Assembly (NCBI GenBank): GCA_964505725.1
Contig: CAZDJK010000065.1
Location: 1-35,205 of the forward strand
Reading direction: 5' to 3'
Origin: CAVRJC01 sp964505725
GTDB taxonomy: Bacteria; Actinomycetota; Acidimicrobiia; IMCC26256; DASPTH01
Length of the DNA stretch: 35,205 bases
Position 1 is the stretch's first letter. Every line of letters starts with the position of its first letter. Shown piece by piece: positions 1-7,803 of the stretch. The translations under genes and the position numbers were made by a program. A model generated the notes under the pieces. That model was not told where the DNA came from. It did no database searches and saw nothing but the letters and a program-made list of their open reading frames with translations.

Positions 1-527
1 ACCGCGAGCACCTTCACGTTGTTCAGCAGGTAGCCCCACGCCGTCGAGCCGTCCGGCGCGGTGACCGAGCTCGCGATGTCCACGTGGTCACCGGGCGTGA
101 TCTGGTTCGCGACCCCGTGCTCGGTGTCGACGTTCACCGACACCGCGACCAGGTTCTGGCTCGCGATCGCGTTGGCGAACTGACCGCCGGGCCCGTCCTG
201 GTTCGCGACGAACGTCGTGGCGGTGATGAACTGCTTGTCGTCGATCCGGGCCGCAGCCACCTTGCCCGTGAGCTGGTGCAGGTCGCTGACGATCGACGGC
301 GGCACCGAGCCCTTGGCGACGCTCTCCTCGTGGACGAGGCCGGCCTGGATGGCCTCCTCGCCGGTCGTCCCCTTGGCGATGTCACTCGTCGCCACGAGGG
401 CGTGGACGAGGCCAGCGTCGTCCGCCGCCCGCTTGTCCGCGCCTGACGCGTACAGATACACACCGATACCGGCGACGAGCGCGAGGACAACTGCCGCCGC
501 GGCCATCAAGGTTCGCCGATTGGACAC
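1..527 (-). CDS. cpaB: CpaB/RcpC-like Flp pilus assembly protein (SAF domain), 3' part cut by window edge
   Basis: Encodes the first ~175 residues of a CpaB-like protein, a factor that in tad/Flp pilus systems acts at the cell envelope to help pilus assembly. Seen: a short basic N-terminus followed by one hydrophobic segment (about residues 7-27), then an extracytoplasmic part with the SAF-type pattern 'ATSDIAKGTT' near residue 46 and the later block 'NLVAVSVNVDTEHGVANQI...PGDHVDI', typical of CpaB. The GTG start at 527 is chosen because GAGGGGAG lies about 6 bases upstream and the hydrophobic segment follows directly. The C-terminus and any downstream tad genes lie outside the window. Family assignment is from pattern recognition; the precise pilus type is unknown. 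Confidence 0.8.
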   Translation of the reverse strand, partial: MSNRRTLMAAAAVVLALVAGIGVYLYASGADKRAADDAGLVHALVATSDIAKGTTGEEAIQAGLVHEESVAKGSVPPSIVSDLHQLTGKVAAARIDDKQFITATTFVANQDGPGGQFANAIASQNLVAVSVNVDTEHGVANQITPGDHVDIASSVTAPDGSTAWGYLLNNVKVLA

Positions 528-655
528 CGCGACTCCCCTCACAGACGATCCAGGTTCTGGCTGTGATGGTCGGCCGGTGGCGGGCCGGCCTTGAGGGGGA
601 TGTCACGAAGAGCCGCTGACGGCAACCGCGGGGGCGGCCGGCGGCCCGGAGCGTC

Positions 656-700
656 CCGCCCGGTGGTCTTCCGCCCGGTGGTCTTCCGTCTGGTGGTCTT
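656..700. repeat. Three tandem 15-bp repeats between rpsA and the cpaB-like gene
   Basis: Three head-to-tail units of CCGCCCGGTGGTCTT (third unit with two changes), followed by a partial fourth. They lie in the 202-bp non-coding stretch 528-729 downstream of rpsA. On the minus strand they would read Lys-Thr-Thr-Gly-Arg in one frame, but no start or ribosome site supports a gene there. A GGCCGG/CCGGCC inverted repeat at 572-590 in the same gap could be a weak terminator. Confidence 0.8.
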
Positions 701-729
701 CCGCCCGGCGCGCCGACGCGCGGGTGCCC

Positions 730-2247
730 TCAGGCCTCGGTGGTGTCCTCGGAGCCTGCGGCCGACTCGGGGCCTGCGGCGCCTTCCGGGCCCTCGGGGC
801 CCTCGGGGCCGCCGGTCCCCTCGCCCTCCTCGGCCGTCGCCTCGTCGTACGCGGGCCCGATGTAGTTGCCCTGCTCGTCGTAGGCGTGCTCGCCGAAGTG
901 CTCCTGGTACTCGGCGGAGACCACACCGCCTTCGGCAGCCTGCTTGATCGAGAGCGAGATCCGTCGGCGGTCGAGGTCGACGTCGATGATCTTCACCCAC
1001 AGCTCCTCGCCGGGGGTGACGACCTGCTCGGGCGCCTCCACGTGGTGCACCGCCATCTCGGAGATGTGCACGAGACCCTCGATGCCTTCGCCCACCTGCA
1101 CGAACGCGCCGAAGGGCACGAGCTTGGTGACCCGCCCGTACACGAGCTCGCCGACCTCGTGGGTGCCGGCGAACTCCTGCCAGGGGTCCTGCTGGGTGGC
1201 CTTGAGCGAGAGGGAGATGCGCTCGCGGGACAGGTCGACGTCGAGCACCTGCACGGTGACCTCGTCGCCCACCTGGACCACCGAGCTGGGGTGGTCGACG
1301 TGCTTCCACGACAGCTCGCTCACGTGGACGAGGCCGTCCATGCCGCCGAGGTCGACGAACGCACCGAAATTCACGACCGAGCTCACCACGCCTTCGCGGA
1401 TCTCGCCCGGCTTGAGGTTGGTGAGGAACTCGTCGCGCTGCTCGCGCTGGGTCTCCTCGAGGTACGCGCGCCGGGAGAGCACGACATTGTTGCGGTTCTT
1501 GTCGAGCTCGATGATCTTGCACTCGATCTCCCGGCCCACGTAGGGCTGGAGGTCGCGGACCCGGCGGAGGTCGACGAGCGAGGCCGGGAGGAACCCGCGC
1601 AGGCCGATGTCGAGGATCAGGCCGCCTTTCACCACCTCGATGACCGGTCCCTTGACGATCCCGTCGCTCTCCTTGATCGCCTCGATCGTCCCCCACGCCC
1701 GCTCGTACTGCGCGCGCTTCTTGGAGAGGATGAGGCGGCCGTCCTTGTCCTCCTTCTGGAGCACGAGCGCTTCGAGCTCGTCGTCGAGCGAGACGATCTC
1801 GTGCGGGTCGACGTCGTTGCGGATCGACAGCTCGCGCGAGGGGATCACGCCCTCGGACTTGAACCCGATGTCGAGCAGCACCTCGTCGCTGTCGATCTTG
1901 ACCACGCGCCCGGTCACGATGTCGCCGTCGTCGAACTCCACGATGGTGGCGTCGACCGCGTCCGCGAACGACTGGCTGCCGAGGTCGTCGAGCACGACGC
2001 TGCCGGCCTCGCCGTCGTCACCGGCGGGCGCGGTATCCGCGTCACCGGCGGGCGCGGAGTCCGCGTCTCCGGCGGGCGCGGTGTCCGCGTCACCGGCGGG
2101 CGCGGTCTCCGCGTCGGCGCCGGTCGCGGTCGCGGCTTCGGGGCCCGGTGCTGGGGTGGTGGTCGCTTCCGGGGCCGGCGTGCCCGCCGCGTCCCCGCTG
2201 TCCTCGGTGACCGAGGCCGTCGCCTCCGTCACGTCCTCTTCCGACAA
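730..2247 (-). CDS. rpsA: 30S ribosomal protein S1 (four S1 domains)
   Basis: A 505-residue S1 protein that binds mRNA on the 30S subunit. Four S1/OB-fold domains are visible at about residues 106-177, 193-262, 280-350 and 366-436; the third and fourth carry the strong RNA-binding patterns 'VNFGAFVDLGGMDGLVHVSELS' shortened here to FGAFVDLGG..GLVHVSELS and FGAFVQVG.GIEGLVHISEM. A TTG start at 2247 is preferred over an upstream ATG at 2310, because GAGGAG lies 8 bases upstream of TTG and the protein then begins MSEEDVTEA. The first ~100 residues are an acidic Ala/Pro/Asp-rich tail with tandem repeats, and the C-terminus is a Gly/Pro/Glu-rich tail. coaE, often next to rpsA in actinobacteria, is not downstream here. 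Confidence 0.95.
   Translation of the reverse strand: MSEEDVTEATASVTEDSGDAAGTPAPEATTTPAPGPEAATATGADAETAPAGDADTAPAGDADSAPAGDADTAPAGDDGEAGSVVLDDLGSQSFADAVDATIVEFDDGDIVTGRVVKIDSDEVLLDIGFKSEGVIPSRELSIRNDVDPHEIVSLDDELEALVLQKEDKDGRLILSKKRAQYERAWGTIEAIKESDGIVKGPVIEVVKGGLILDIGLRGFLPASLVDLRRVRDLQPYVGREIECKIIELDKNRNNVVLSRRAYLEETQREQRDEFLTNLKPGEIREGVVSSVVNFGAFVDLGGMDGLVHVSELSWKHVDHPSSVVQVGDEVTVQVLDVDLSRERISLSLKATQQDPWQEFAGTHEVGELVYGRVTKLVPFGAFVQVGEGIEGLVHISEMAVHHVEAPEQVVTPGEELWVKIIDVDLDRRRISLSIKQAAEGGVVSAEYQEHFGEHAYDEQGNYIGPAYDEATAEEGEGTGGPEGPEGPEGAAGPESAAGSEDTTEA
2021..2116. repeat. rpsA: Four tandem 24-bp units inside rpsA
   Basis: Units at 2021-2044, 2045-2068, 2069-2092 and 2093-2116, differing at only a few positions. 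On the minus strand they encode the 8-residue repeat (T/S)APAGDAD near residues 48-77 of S1. The length is a multiple of three, so copy-number change would keep the frame; this is likely a variable, disordered acidic spacer. Confidence 0.9.
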
Positions 2248-2369
2248 CTTGGTGCTCCTCGAGACGGAAACCGTGCACGCACGCCGGCCCGCCGTCTTCG
2301 GGGAATTCATGGGCGCGAGTGACTGGCCCCGGAACGAGGCCAGGACGGAAGGCTACAGGAGCCGGACGC

Positions 2370-3026
2370 TCAGGGAAAAAGTGGAGCGCGCGCGAGGAGA
2401 AGGATCTCGGGGTCGTCGAGCGTGGGCGGGGTCCGCGCGTAGCGGCCCGGCGCCACGCCGTAGGTCCCGTCCGCGGTCAACCCCGCCGACGCCACGAGTA
2501 AGACCAGCTCGCGCGGCGTGAAGCACGTCGTCCAGAGATCGAACTCGCGCTCGACCCGGTCGGGATCCCGCACCGTCGCCCGCTCGTGCAGCACCCCCGT
2601 CGCCGGATCGAACGACTCCCCCTCCTCGAGGAAGCGCACCGCGAAGCCGGCCGAGAACGCGGTGAGCGCGAGCCGGCCGCCGGGGCGCACCGCCGCGGCG
2701 ATGCGCCCGAACACCGGCACCTCGTCGTCGCCGCCCAGCAGCCCGAACCCGCCCTGGCACAGGCACAGCACCGCGTCGAACTCCGCTGCGAACCCGAGCT
2801 CCCGCACGTCGAGCTGCTCGAACCGCGCCGGGAGCCCCTCGGCGACGGACGCCTCGGAGGCCAGGCGCACGAACTCGGGAGACCGGTCGATCCCGACGAC
2901 CTCGATGCCGCGGCGGGCCAGCGCGAGCGCGTGCCTCCCGGGGCCGCAGCCGACGTCGAGCACGCGCATGCCGGGCCCGAGCGCGAGCGCGTCGAGGAGG
3001 AACGCCACTTCCTGGTCCGTCCCCAT
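2370..3026 (-). CDS. Class I SAM-dependent methyltransferase
   Basis: A cytosolic methyltransferase of the Rossmann class. Seen: SAM motif I VLDVGCGPGRHALALA near residues 22-37, the acidic motif II residue in VVGIDRS, and the later LWTTCFTPREL block shared by a group of actinobacterial proteins. Substrate is unknown. The only standard start in frame is the ATG at 3026, but the frame stays open upstream to about 3170 and encodes PGWFDEIAAFLGRAYLRNAF, which looks like the conserved N-terminus of this group. The true protein may therefore begin upstream, at a non-standard codon (for example ATT at 3146), or the 5' end may hold an error. Nearest neighbours on the same strand are the znuA-like remnant upstream and rpsA downstream. 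Confidence 0.8.
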   Translation of the reverse strand: MGTDQEVAFLLDALALGPGMRVLDVGCGPGRHALALARRGIEVVGIDRSPEFVRLASEASVAEGLPARFEQLDVRELGFAAEFDAVLCLCQGGFGLLGGDDEVPVFGRIAAAVRPGGRLALTAFSAGFAVRFLEEGESFDPATGVLHERATVRDPDRVEREFDLWTTCFTPRELVLLVASAGLTADGTYGVAPGRYARTPPTLDDPEILLLARAPLFP

Positions 3027-3143
3027 GGTGAACGCGTTGCGGAGGTAGGCGCGCCCGAGGAACGCCGCGATCTCGTCGAACCACCCGGGCGCGGGAGGCG
3101 TCGACGCGGCATCCGTGGGAGACCCGGGCTCTTGTTGGCCGTC

Positions 3144-3162
3144 AATACGCGTACACGGTATT
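3144..3162. promoter_or_regulatory. Operator-like inverted repeat upstream of the methyltransferase
   Basis: AATAC and GTATT form 5-bp inverted arms around 9 bases. The site is AT-richer than its surroundings and lies in the gap between the znuA-like remnant and the methyltransferase. Spacing resembles operators of TetR-type repressors, but no regulator is adjacent, so this is a weak call. Confidence 0.3.
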
Positions 3163-3193
3163 CACGACCGACAAAGGCCGCCGTCGACCGCCG

Positions 3194-4080
3194 TCAGCCG
3201 GCGGCGCGCGCCAGCGCCGACTCGAGCCGGGTGAGCTGCGCCACCTGCCAGGCCTGGAACGTGGCGCCCGCGGGCGACAGCGTCTCGGTGACCCGGGTGA
3301 CCGGGATGCCCTCGGCGCGCGCGGTGCCGACGAGCCTGCGCACGTCGGGCGTCCCGTTCTGCGAGTTGAAGACGAACACCTTGACCTGACGGCGCGTCAG
3401 CTGAGCGTCGACGGTCGCCTTGTCGCCGGCCGTCGGCTCGGTTCCCTCCGCGATCGCGTCGAGGAACCGCCTCGGCGTGACGAGATCGAGCCCGAGGGTC
3501 CGGGCCAGCGGCGTCACGATGCTCTCCGACGCCCCGATCGCGGTGCCCGCGTACCGGGCGCGGATGTCGTCGATCAGCGCGCGGTAGCGGGCGAGGCCCC
3601 TGGTCTCGAATTCGGTTCGGCGCGCCTCGTAGAAGGCGCGGTGCGACCGGTCGAGGCGCACGAGGTCGGCGGTGACGCGGTCGGCGACGAGCTCCACGCT
3701 CCGCGCCGAGTACCACTGGTGCGGGTTCCCGCCATCGGGCACGTGCAGGAGCTTCGCGACGTCGAGGACCTGGCGGCTGTCGTCGGGGTTGGCGTGTAGC
3801 CAGCGCCGTTCTCCACCACGTATCCCGCCGACGCGACGTCGCGCGCGTCGCCGGGCGTGGGCTCGTAGCCGTGCGGATCGGTGTTCGGGTTCGTGATGAT
3901 GCTCGTGACCGATGCGCGGCTCCCCGCGAGCTGGGCCACGATGCTCCCCCAGGAGCTCTCCCCCACCGCGATCAGGATCTTCCCGTCCGTCGCCACGGCC
4001 GGCTCGACGGGTACCGCCGCGGCCAGCGTCGCGGCGGTCGCCACCAGTGCCGCCGCCGCCCGAACGAGAACGATTCTCAC
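3194..4080 (-). pseudogene. Zinc/manganese ABC transporter substrate-binding protein (ZnuA-like), frameshifted
   Basis: Two adjoining frames together make one ZnuA-like lipobox-free secreted binding protein. Frame 1 (GTG start at 4080) gives a signal peptide and then GESSWGSIVAQLAG, the metal-ligand block DPHGYEPTPGDARDV and YVVENGAGY. Frame 2 resumes with LHANPDDSRQVLDVAKLL, the second histidine motif GGNPHQWYS, the GASESIVTPLA glutamate region and FVFNSQNG, and ends at TGA 3194-3196. The switch falls at about 3795-3810. Family members usually have several more residues between 'NGAGY' and 'NP', so a short deletion that is not a multiple of three is likely. No permease or ATPase gene is adjacent. 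It is either a decayed gene or a sequencing/assembly error; both halves look otherwise intact. Confidence 0.8.
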
Positions 4081-4107
4081 CTCGGGCAGCGTAGGCGCCA
4101 GGGGCGC

Positions 4108-4143
4108 CGGAGACGTCAGAGGAGTCGGAGACGTCAGAGGAAG
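4108..4143. repeat. Two tandem 18-bp units spanning a gene end
   Basis: Units 4108-4125 and 4126-4143 share their first 16 bases (CGGAGACGTCAGAGGA). The second copy contains the stop codon of the small membrane protein gene (4134-4136); the first copy lies just downstream of it, before the znuA-like start. This looks like a local duplication of a gene end. Confidence 0.8.
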
Positions 4144-4517
4144 AGTGTGGTGTTCGACAGCTCGTCGCCGTCGAAGCAGAGCTGGAACCGCTGGCGGTCG
4201 TCCCGCAGCCCGGGCGGCTGGTCGAGTCGGTAGTAGTAGGAGCACACCGACTGCAGCCGCGGCGCGGCGGCGTCACCGCCGGTCGTGATGTGCTGGGTCT
4301 CGTACGGCGGCTTGGCGAGCTGCGCCTCCACCTGCTGGCTCGACAGCCCGAGCGTCAGCGCGTTGAACTGGTCGAGCGTTATCGCGTGCGCGCGCTGGGC
4401 GGCGTCGAGCGAGCCGACGCTGGGGTTGGTGGCGACGAGCACCCCCGCGACGACGGCGACCGCCACGACGACCGCGGCCGCCCACCAGAGGATGGTCCTC
4501 CGCCTCGTGGCCTCCAC
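4134..4517 (-). CDS. Small membrane-anchored protein of unknown function
   Basis: About 127 residues. One transmembrane segment (about residues 9-29, rich in Ala/Val) is followed by an extracytoplasmic domain. Within it, FNALTLGLSSQQVEAQLAKPP resembles the 'G(M/L)s..qV...lGkP' pattern of SmpA/OmlA (BamE)-like small domains, here followed by a Cys-containing CSYYYRL strand and a second Cys in FQLCFDGDEL, which could pair. The GTG start at 4517 lies 16 bases after the polA stop and is preceded by GGAGG. The start region duplicates 12 bases (GTAGTGGAGGCC) that span the polA stop, so the ribosome site seems to come from that duplication. It is probably cotranscribed with polA. Function unknown; the BamE-like resemblance is a guess. 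Confidence 0.65.
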   Translation of the reverse strand: MEATRRRTILWWAAAVVVAVAVVAGVLVATNPSVGSLDAAQRAHAITLDQFNALTLGLSSQQVEAQLAKPPYETQHITTGGDAAAPRLQSVCSYYYRLDQPPGLRDDRQRFQLCFDGDELSNTTLFL

Positions 4518-4533
4518 TACTGCGCGGCCTCCA

Positions 4534-7185
4534 CTACTTCGCGTCCGCCCAGGTCGGCCCGAACCCGACCGCGACCTCGAGCGGGACGCGCAGCTGGCAC
4601 ACGCCCTCCATGACCTCGCGGACGACCTGCTCGGTCTCCTCGCGCTCGTCGATCGGCACCTCGAGCACCAGCTCGTCGTGCACCGTGAGCAACATGCGCG
4701 ACCCCGAGCCGCGGGCTTCGAGGGCGGCATCGAGCTCGATCATGGCGAGCTTGAAGATGTCGGCGGCCGAGCCCTGCACCGGCGCGTTCTGGGCCATGCG
4801 CTCGCCCATCTGCCGGATCCGGAAGTTGTCCGACGCGAGCTCGGTGATCTGGCGGCGCCGGCCGAAGATGGTGGTGGTGTACCCGCGCTCCTTCGCCTCG
4901 CGCACGGTCTCCACCATGTACGTCTTTACGTTCGGGAACGCGGCGAAGTAGGCGTCGAGGATCTTCGCCGCCTCGCCGGTCGGGATGTCGAGCCGCTGGC
5001 CGAGGCCGTACGCCTCCATCCCGTAGGCGAGGCCGTAGTTCACGACCTTGGCGAAGCGGCGCTGGGCGTCGTCGACCGCCGCCTCGGGCACGTGGAACAC
5101 CGAGGCCGCGGTGGTGGCGTGCACGTCGGCGCCCCGCTCGAACGCGTCGATGAGCCCGGGATCGTCGGCGAGGTGCGCGAGCACACGCAGCTCGATCTGC
5201 GAGTAGTCGGCGGTGAGGAGCCCGCACCCCTCGTCGGCGATGAACGCCCGCCGCATCTCCCGGCCGTCGGCGGTGCGCACGGGCACGTTCTGGAGGTTGG
5301 GCGCCTCGCTCGAGATCCGTCCGGTCGTGGTGTCGGTCTGCTTGAACGTGGCGTGCACGCGGCCGTCGGCCTGGATCAGGGGCGGCAGCGCGTCGGCGTA
5401 GGTGCTCCGCAGCTTCTCGACCTCGCGGTAGCGGAGCAGGTCCTCGATGATGGGGTGCTCGGCCGCCATCTTCTGCAGCGAGTCGGCGTCGGTCGACGCG
5501 CCGGTCTTGGTCTTCTTGACCGGCACCAGCCCGAGCTTCTCGAACAGGATGGTGCGCAGCTGGGGCGTGGAGTTCACGTTGAACTCCTCCCCCGCGTGGG
5601 CGTGGATGCGCCGTACGAGCACCTCGCACTGCTGCGACAGGTCGGCGCGCAGATCCTCGAGGAACTCGCGGTCGACGCGGATGCCGGCCTCCTCCATGCG
5701 TGCGAGCACGCGCACGAGCGGCCGCTCGAACCGCTCGTAGAGGTCGGCGAGCTCGCGCTTGTCGAGCGCGTCGGCGAGCACGTCCGCGAGCCGGAGCGCC
5801 GCGATCGCGCGGCGGCCGGTGTGCTCGACCTCGACCGCGCCGTCGAAGTCGAGCGTGCCCGGCTCCGCGTCGGGCGACTGCACCTCGAGCGACAGGTACC
5901 GCAACGCAAGCTCTTCGAGCTCGTACTTCCCCGGCGCAGGGTCGAGGAGGTACGCCATCACCGCGGTGTCGTAGCGCAGCGAGCGCACGTCGAGGTCGAG
6001 CCCGTGCATGAGGTCCTTCGCCCGGTGCGCCACGAGCGGGGGCCCGTCGGGCCCGAGCAGAGCGGCCAAGGCATCGCGCGCCGCGGGGGCGGCGAGCAGG
6101 TCGGCGTCGGCGTAGGCGACCCGTCCGTCGTTGCCCGCCATCGCCAGGGCACGCACGTCGGACTGGCCCGGCGCGCCGTCCCACCTCGGCTCGAGCGCGT
6201 ACGACGCACCGGCCGACGTGAGCTCGGAGAAGCGCGCCACCAGGGCGTCGGCGTCGCGCAGCACCTCCACGTCGGCCTCGATGGTCGCCGCCTCCGGCAC
6301 CGCCGCGACCTCCCCCACCGCCTCGAGCAGCCGGGGCCAGAGGGTGCGGAACGCGAGCTGGTCGAACAGCTGGCGCACCTCCTCGTGGTCCCACGCGCCC
6401 TGCCGCAGCTCCGCCGGCGTGACGTCGAGCGGCACGTCGCGGCGCAGGCGCGCGATGTCGCGGTTGAGGAGGACGCGGTTCCGCGACTCGCCCAGGTTCT
6501 GGCGCTGCTTCGGCGGGAGCTCGTCGAGGTGCTCGAACATCGCGTCGAGACCGCCGTAGGTGGAGACGAGCTTCGCCGCGGTCTTCTCGCCGATGCCGGG
6601 CACGCCGGGCAGGTTGTCGCTCGGGTCGCCGCGCAGCGACGCGTAGTCGAGGTACTGCTCCGGGGTGACACCGGTCCGTTCGAAGATTCCCGCCTCGTCG
6701 TACCGCGCGTAGTCGGAGACGCCGCGCCGGTTGTACAGCACCTGCACGTGGGGGTCGTGCACGAGCGCGTAGCTGTCGCGGTCGCCGGTGACGATCACGA
6801 CGTCGAGGCCCGCCGCGTCGGCCCGCGTGGCGAGGGTGGCGATGACGTCGTCCGCCTCGACGCCCTCCACCTCCAGCACCGGGATGCGCAGCGCGTCGAC
6901 GACCTCACGGATGAGCGGGAGCTGTGGCACGAAGATCTCGGGCGTCTCCTTGCGGTTGCCCTTGTAGTCGTGGTCGAGATCGTGACGGTACGTGCGCCCG
7001 GGCGCGTCGAACACGACGGCGACGTAGTCGGGCTTCTCGTCGGCGAGCACCTTCACGAGCATCGACGTGAACCCGTAGACCGCGTTCGTGATGGTGCCCG
7101 CAGGCGTCGCGAGGTCGGTGGGGAGCGCGTAGAAGGCGCGGAACGCGAGCGAGTGCCCGTCGAGCAGGAGGAGCCGCTCCGGCAC
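4534..7185 (-). CDS. polA: DNA polymerase I
   Basis: An 883-residue family A polymerase acting in repair and Okazaki-fragment maturation. Residues ~1-290 are the 5' nuclease domain (LLLLDGHSLAFRAFYALP, VEADDVIATLA, VTGDRDSYALV, GDPSDNLPGVPGIGEKTA). Residues ~300-480 hold a degenerate 3'-5' exonuclease domain: the Asp-x-Glu metal motif is replaced (YALEPRW), so proofreading is probably absent. The polymerase domain carries motif A DYSQIELR (660-667), the O-helix RRFAKVVNYGLAYG with Tyr717 at the place of E. coli Phe762, and motif C VHDE (835-838). The GTG start at 7185 is preceded by GGGAG, 8 bases after the pdtaR stop, implying cotranscription with pdtaR. Tyr at this O-helix place is known to reduce discrimination against dideoxynucleotides and also occurs in mycobacterial PolA. 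Confidence 0.97.
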   Translation of the reverse strand: MPERLLLLDGHSLAFRAFYALPTDLATPAGTITNAVYGFTSMLVKVLADEKPDYVAVVFDAPGRTYRHDLDHDYKGNRKETPEIFVPQLPLIREVVDALRIPVLEVEGVEADDVIATLATRADAAGLDVVIVTGDRDSYALVHDPHVQVLYNRRGVSDYARYDEAGIFERTGVTPEQYLDYASLRGDPSDNLPGVPGIGEKTAAKLVSTYGGLDAMFEHLDELPPKQRQNLGESRNRVLLNRDIARLRRDVPLDVTPAELRQGAWDHEEVRQLFDQLAFRTLWPRLLEAVGEVAAVPEAATIEADVEVLRDADALVARFSELTSAGASYALEPRWDGAPGQSDVRALAMAGNDGRVAYADADLLAAPAARDALAALLGPDGPPLVAHRAKDLMHGLDLDVRSLRYDTAVMAYLLDPAPGKYELEELALRYLSLEVQSPDAEPGTLDFDGAVEVEHTGRRAIAALRLADVLADALDKRELADLYERFERPLVRVLARMEEAGIRVDREFLEDLRADLSQQCEVLVRRIHAHAGEEFNVNSTPQLRTILFEKLGLVPVKKTKTGASTDADSLQKMAAEHPIIEDLLRYREVEKLRSTYADALPPLIQADGRVHATFKQTDTTTGRISSEAPNLQNVPVRTADGREMRRAFIADEGCGLLTADYSQIELRVLAHLADDPGLIDAFERGADVHATTAASVFHVPEAAVDDAQRRFAKVVNYGLAYGMEAYGLGQRLDIPTGEAAKILDAYFAAFPNVKTYMVETVREAKERGYTTTIFGRRRQITELASDNFRIRQMGERMAQNAPVQGSAADIFKLAMIELDAALEARGSGSRMLLTVHDELVLEVPIDEREETEQVVREVMEGVCQLRVPLEVAVGFGPTWADAK

Positions 7186-7193
7186 CGCGCTCC

Positions 7194-7787
7194 CTACGGC
7201 TGCAGCTCGCCGTCGAGCACGCGACGGGCGATCTCGTCGACCTTCACGCGGTTGGCCATCGCCCGCGTCTGCAGGAACCGCCACGCGTCCTGCTCGCTCA
7301 ACCCGAAGCCGTCCATCAGGCGGCCCTTCCCGCGGTCGACCATCTTGCGCGCCTCGAGCCGCTCCTGCAGGTCGTTCACGTCTCGCTCGAGCGACGTGAG
7401 CTCAGCGAAGCGACCGAGCGCGACCTCGATCGCGGGGATGAGGTCGCTCTTCTGGAACGGCTTCACGAGGTACGCGAGCGCACCCGAGTCGCGCGCCTGC
7501 TCCACCAGCTCCCGCTGGGAGAATGCGGTGAGGATGAGCACCGCGGCCATGCGCTCTCCCGCGACGTGCCGCGCCGCCGAGAGGCCGTCGAGGCCCGGCA
7601 TCTTGATGTCGAGGATCACGAGGTCGGGATCCAGATCACGCACGAGCTCGATGGCCTCGTCGCCGCGGCCGGTCTCGCCGACCACGTCGTAGCCCTCCTC
7701 CTCGAGCAGCTCCTTGAGATCGAGACGGATGATGGCCTCGTCTTCGGCGATCACGACGCGAGTCGGTTGGCTCGGCGCAGGGGGCAC
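7194..7787 (-). CDS. pdtaR: ANTAR-domain response regulator (PdtaR-like)
   Basis: A 197-residue protein with an N-terminal receiver domain and a C-terminal ANTAR RNA-binding domain, as in AmiR/NasT and M. tuberculosis PdtaR (Rv1626), which act by antitermination after phosphorylation by a histidine kinase. Seen: acidic pocket Glu15-Asp16 in VVIAEDEAII, phospho-acceptor Asp60 in VILDIKMPG, the Thr of LILTAF, the Lys of LVKPF, then a coiled linker and the ANTAR helices (KMVDRGKGRLMDGFGLSEQD.A...LQ.RAM). GTG start at 7787. It lies directly upstream of polA, 16 bases downstream of a small coiled-coil gene, matching the mycobacterial pdtaR-polA neighbourhood. The partner kinase (PdtaS) is not in the window. 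Confidence 0.93.
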   Translation of the reverse strand: MPPAPSQPTRVVIAEDEAIIRLDLKELLEEEGYDVVGETGRGDEAIELVRDLDPDLVILDIKMPGLDGLSAARHVAGERMAAVLILTAFSQRELVEQARDSGALAYLVKPFQKSDLIPAIEVALGRFAELTSLERDVNDLQERLEARKMVDRGKGRLMDGFGLSEQDAWRFLQTRAMANRVKVDEIARRVLDGELQP

Positions 7788-7803
7788 AGGGGACTCCGGA
7801 GGG

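Noticed and set aside
600..729. A small Lys-Thr-Thr-Gly-Arg repeat protein downstream of rpsA
   Set aside because: No start codon with a ribosome site and the repeats are better explained as tandem DNA duplication.
3780..3820. Programmed frameshifting in the znuA-like gene
   Set aside because: No slippery heptamer or pseudoknot is apparent and residues seem missing at the junction, so a deletion is simpler.
4285..7692. A very long open frame (over 1100 codons) on the plus strand opposite polA
   Set aside because: It is antisense to a clear polA and pdtaR, has Arg/Val/His-rich composition typical of shadow frames in GC-rich DNA, and no domain or ribosome site.
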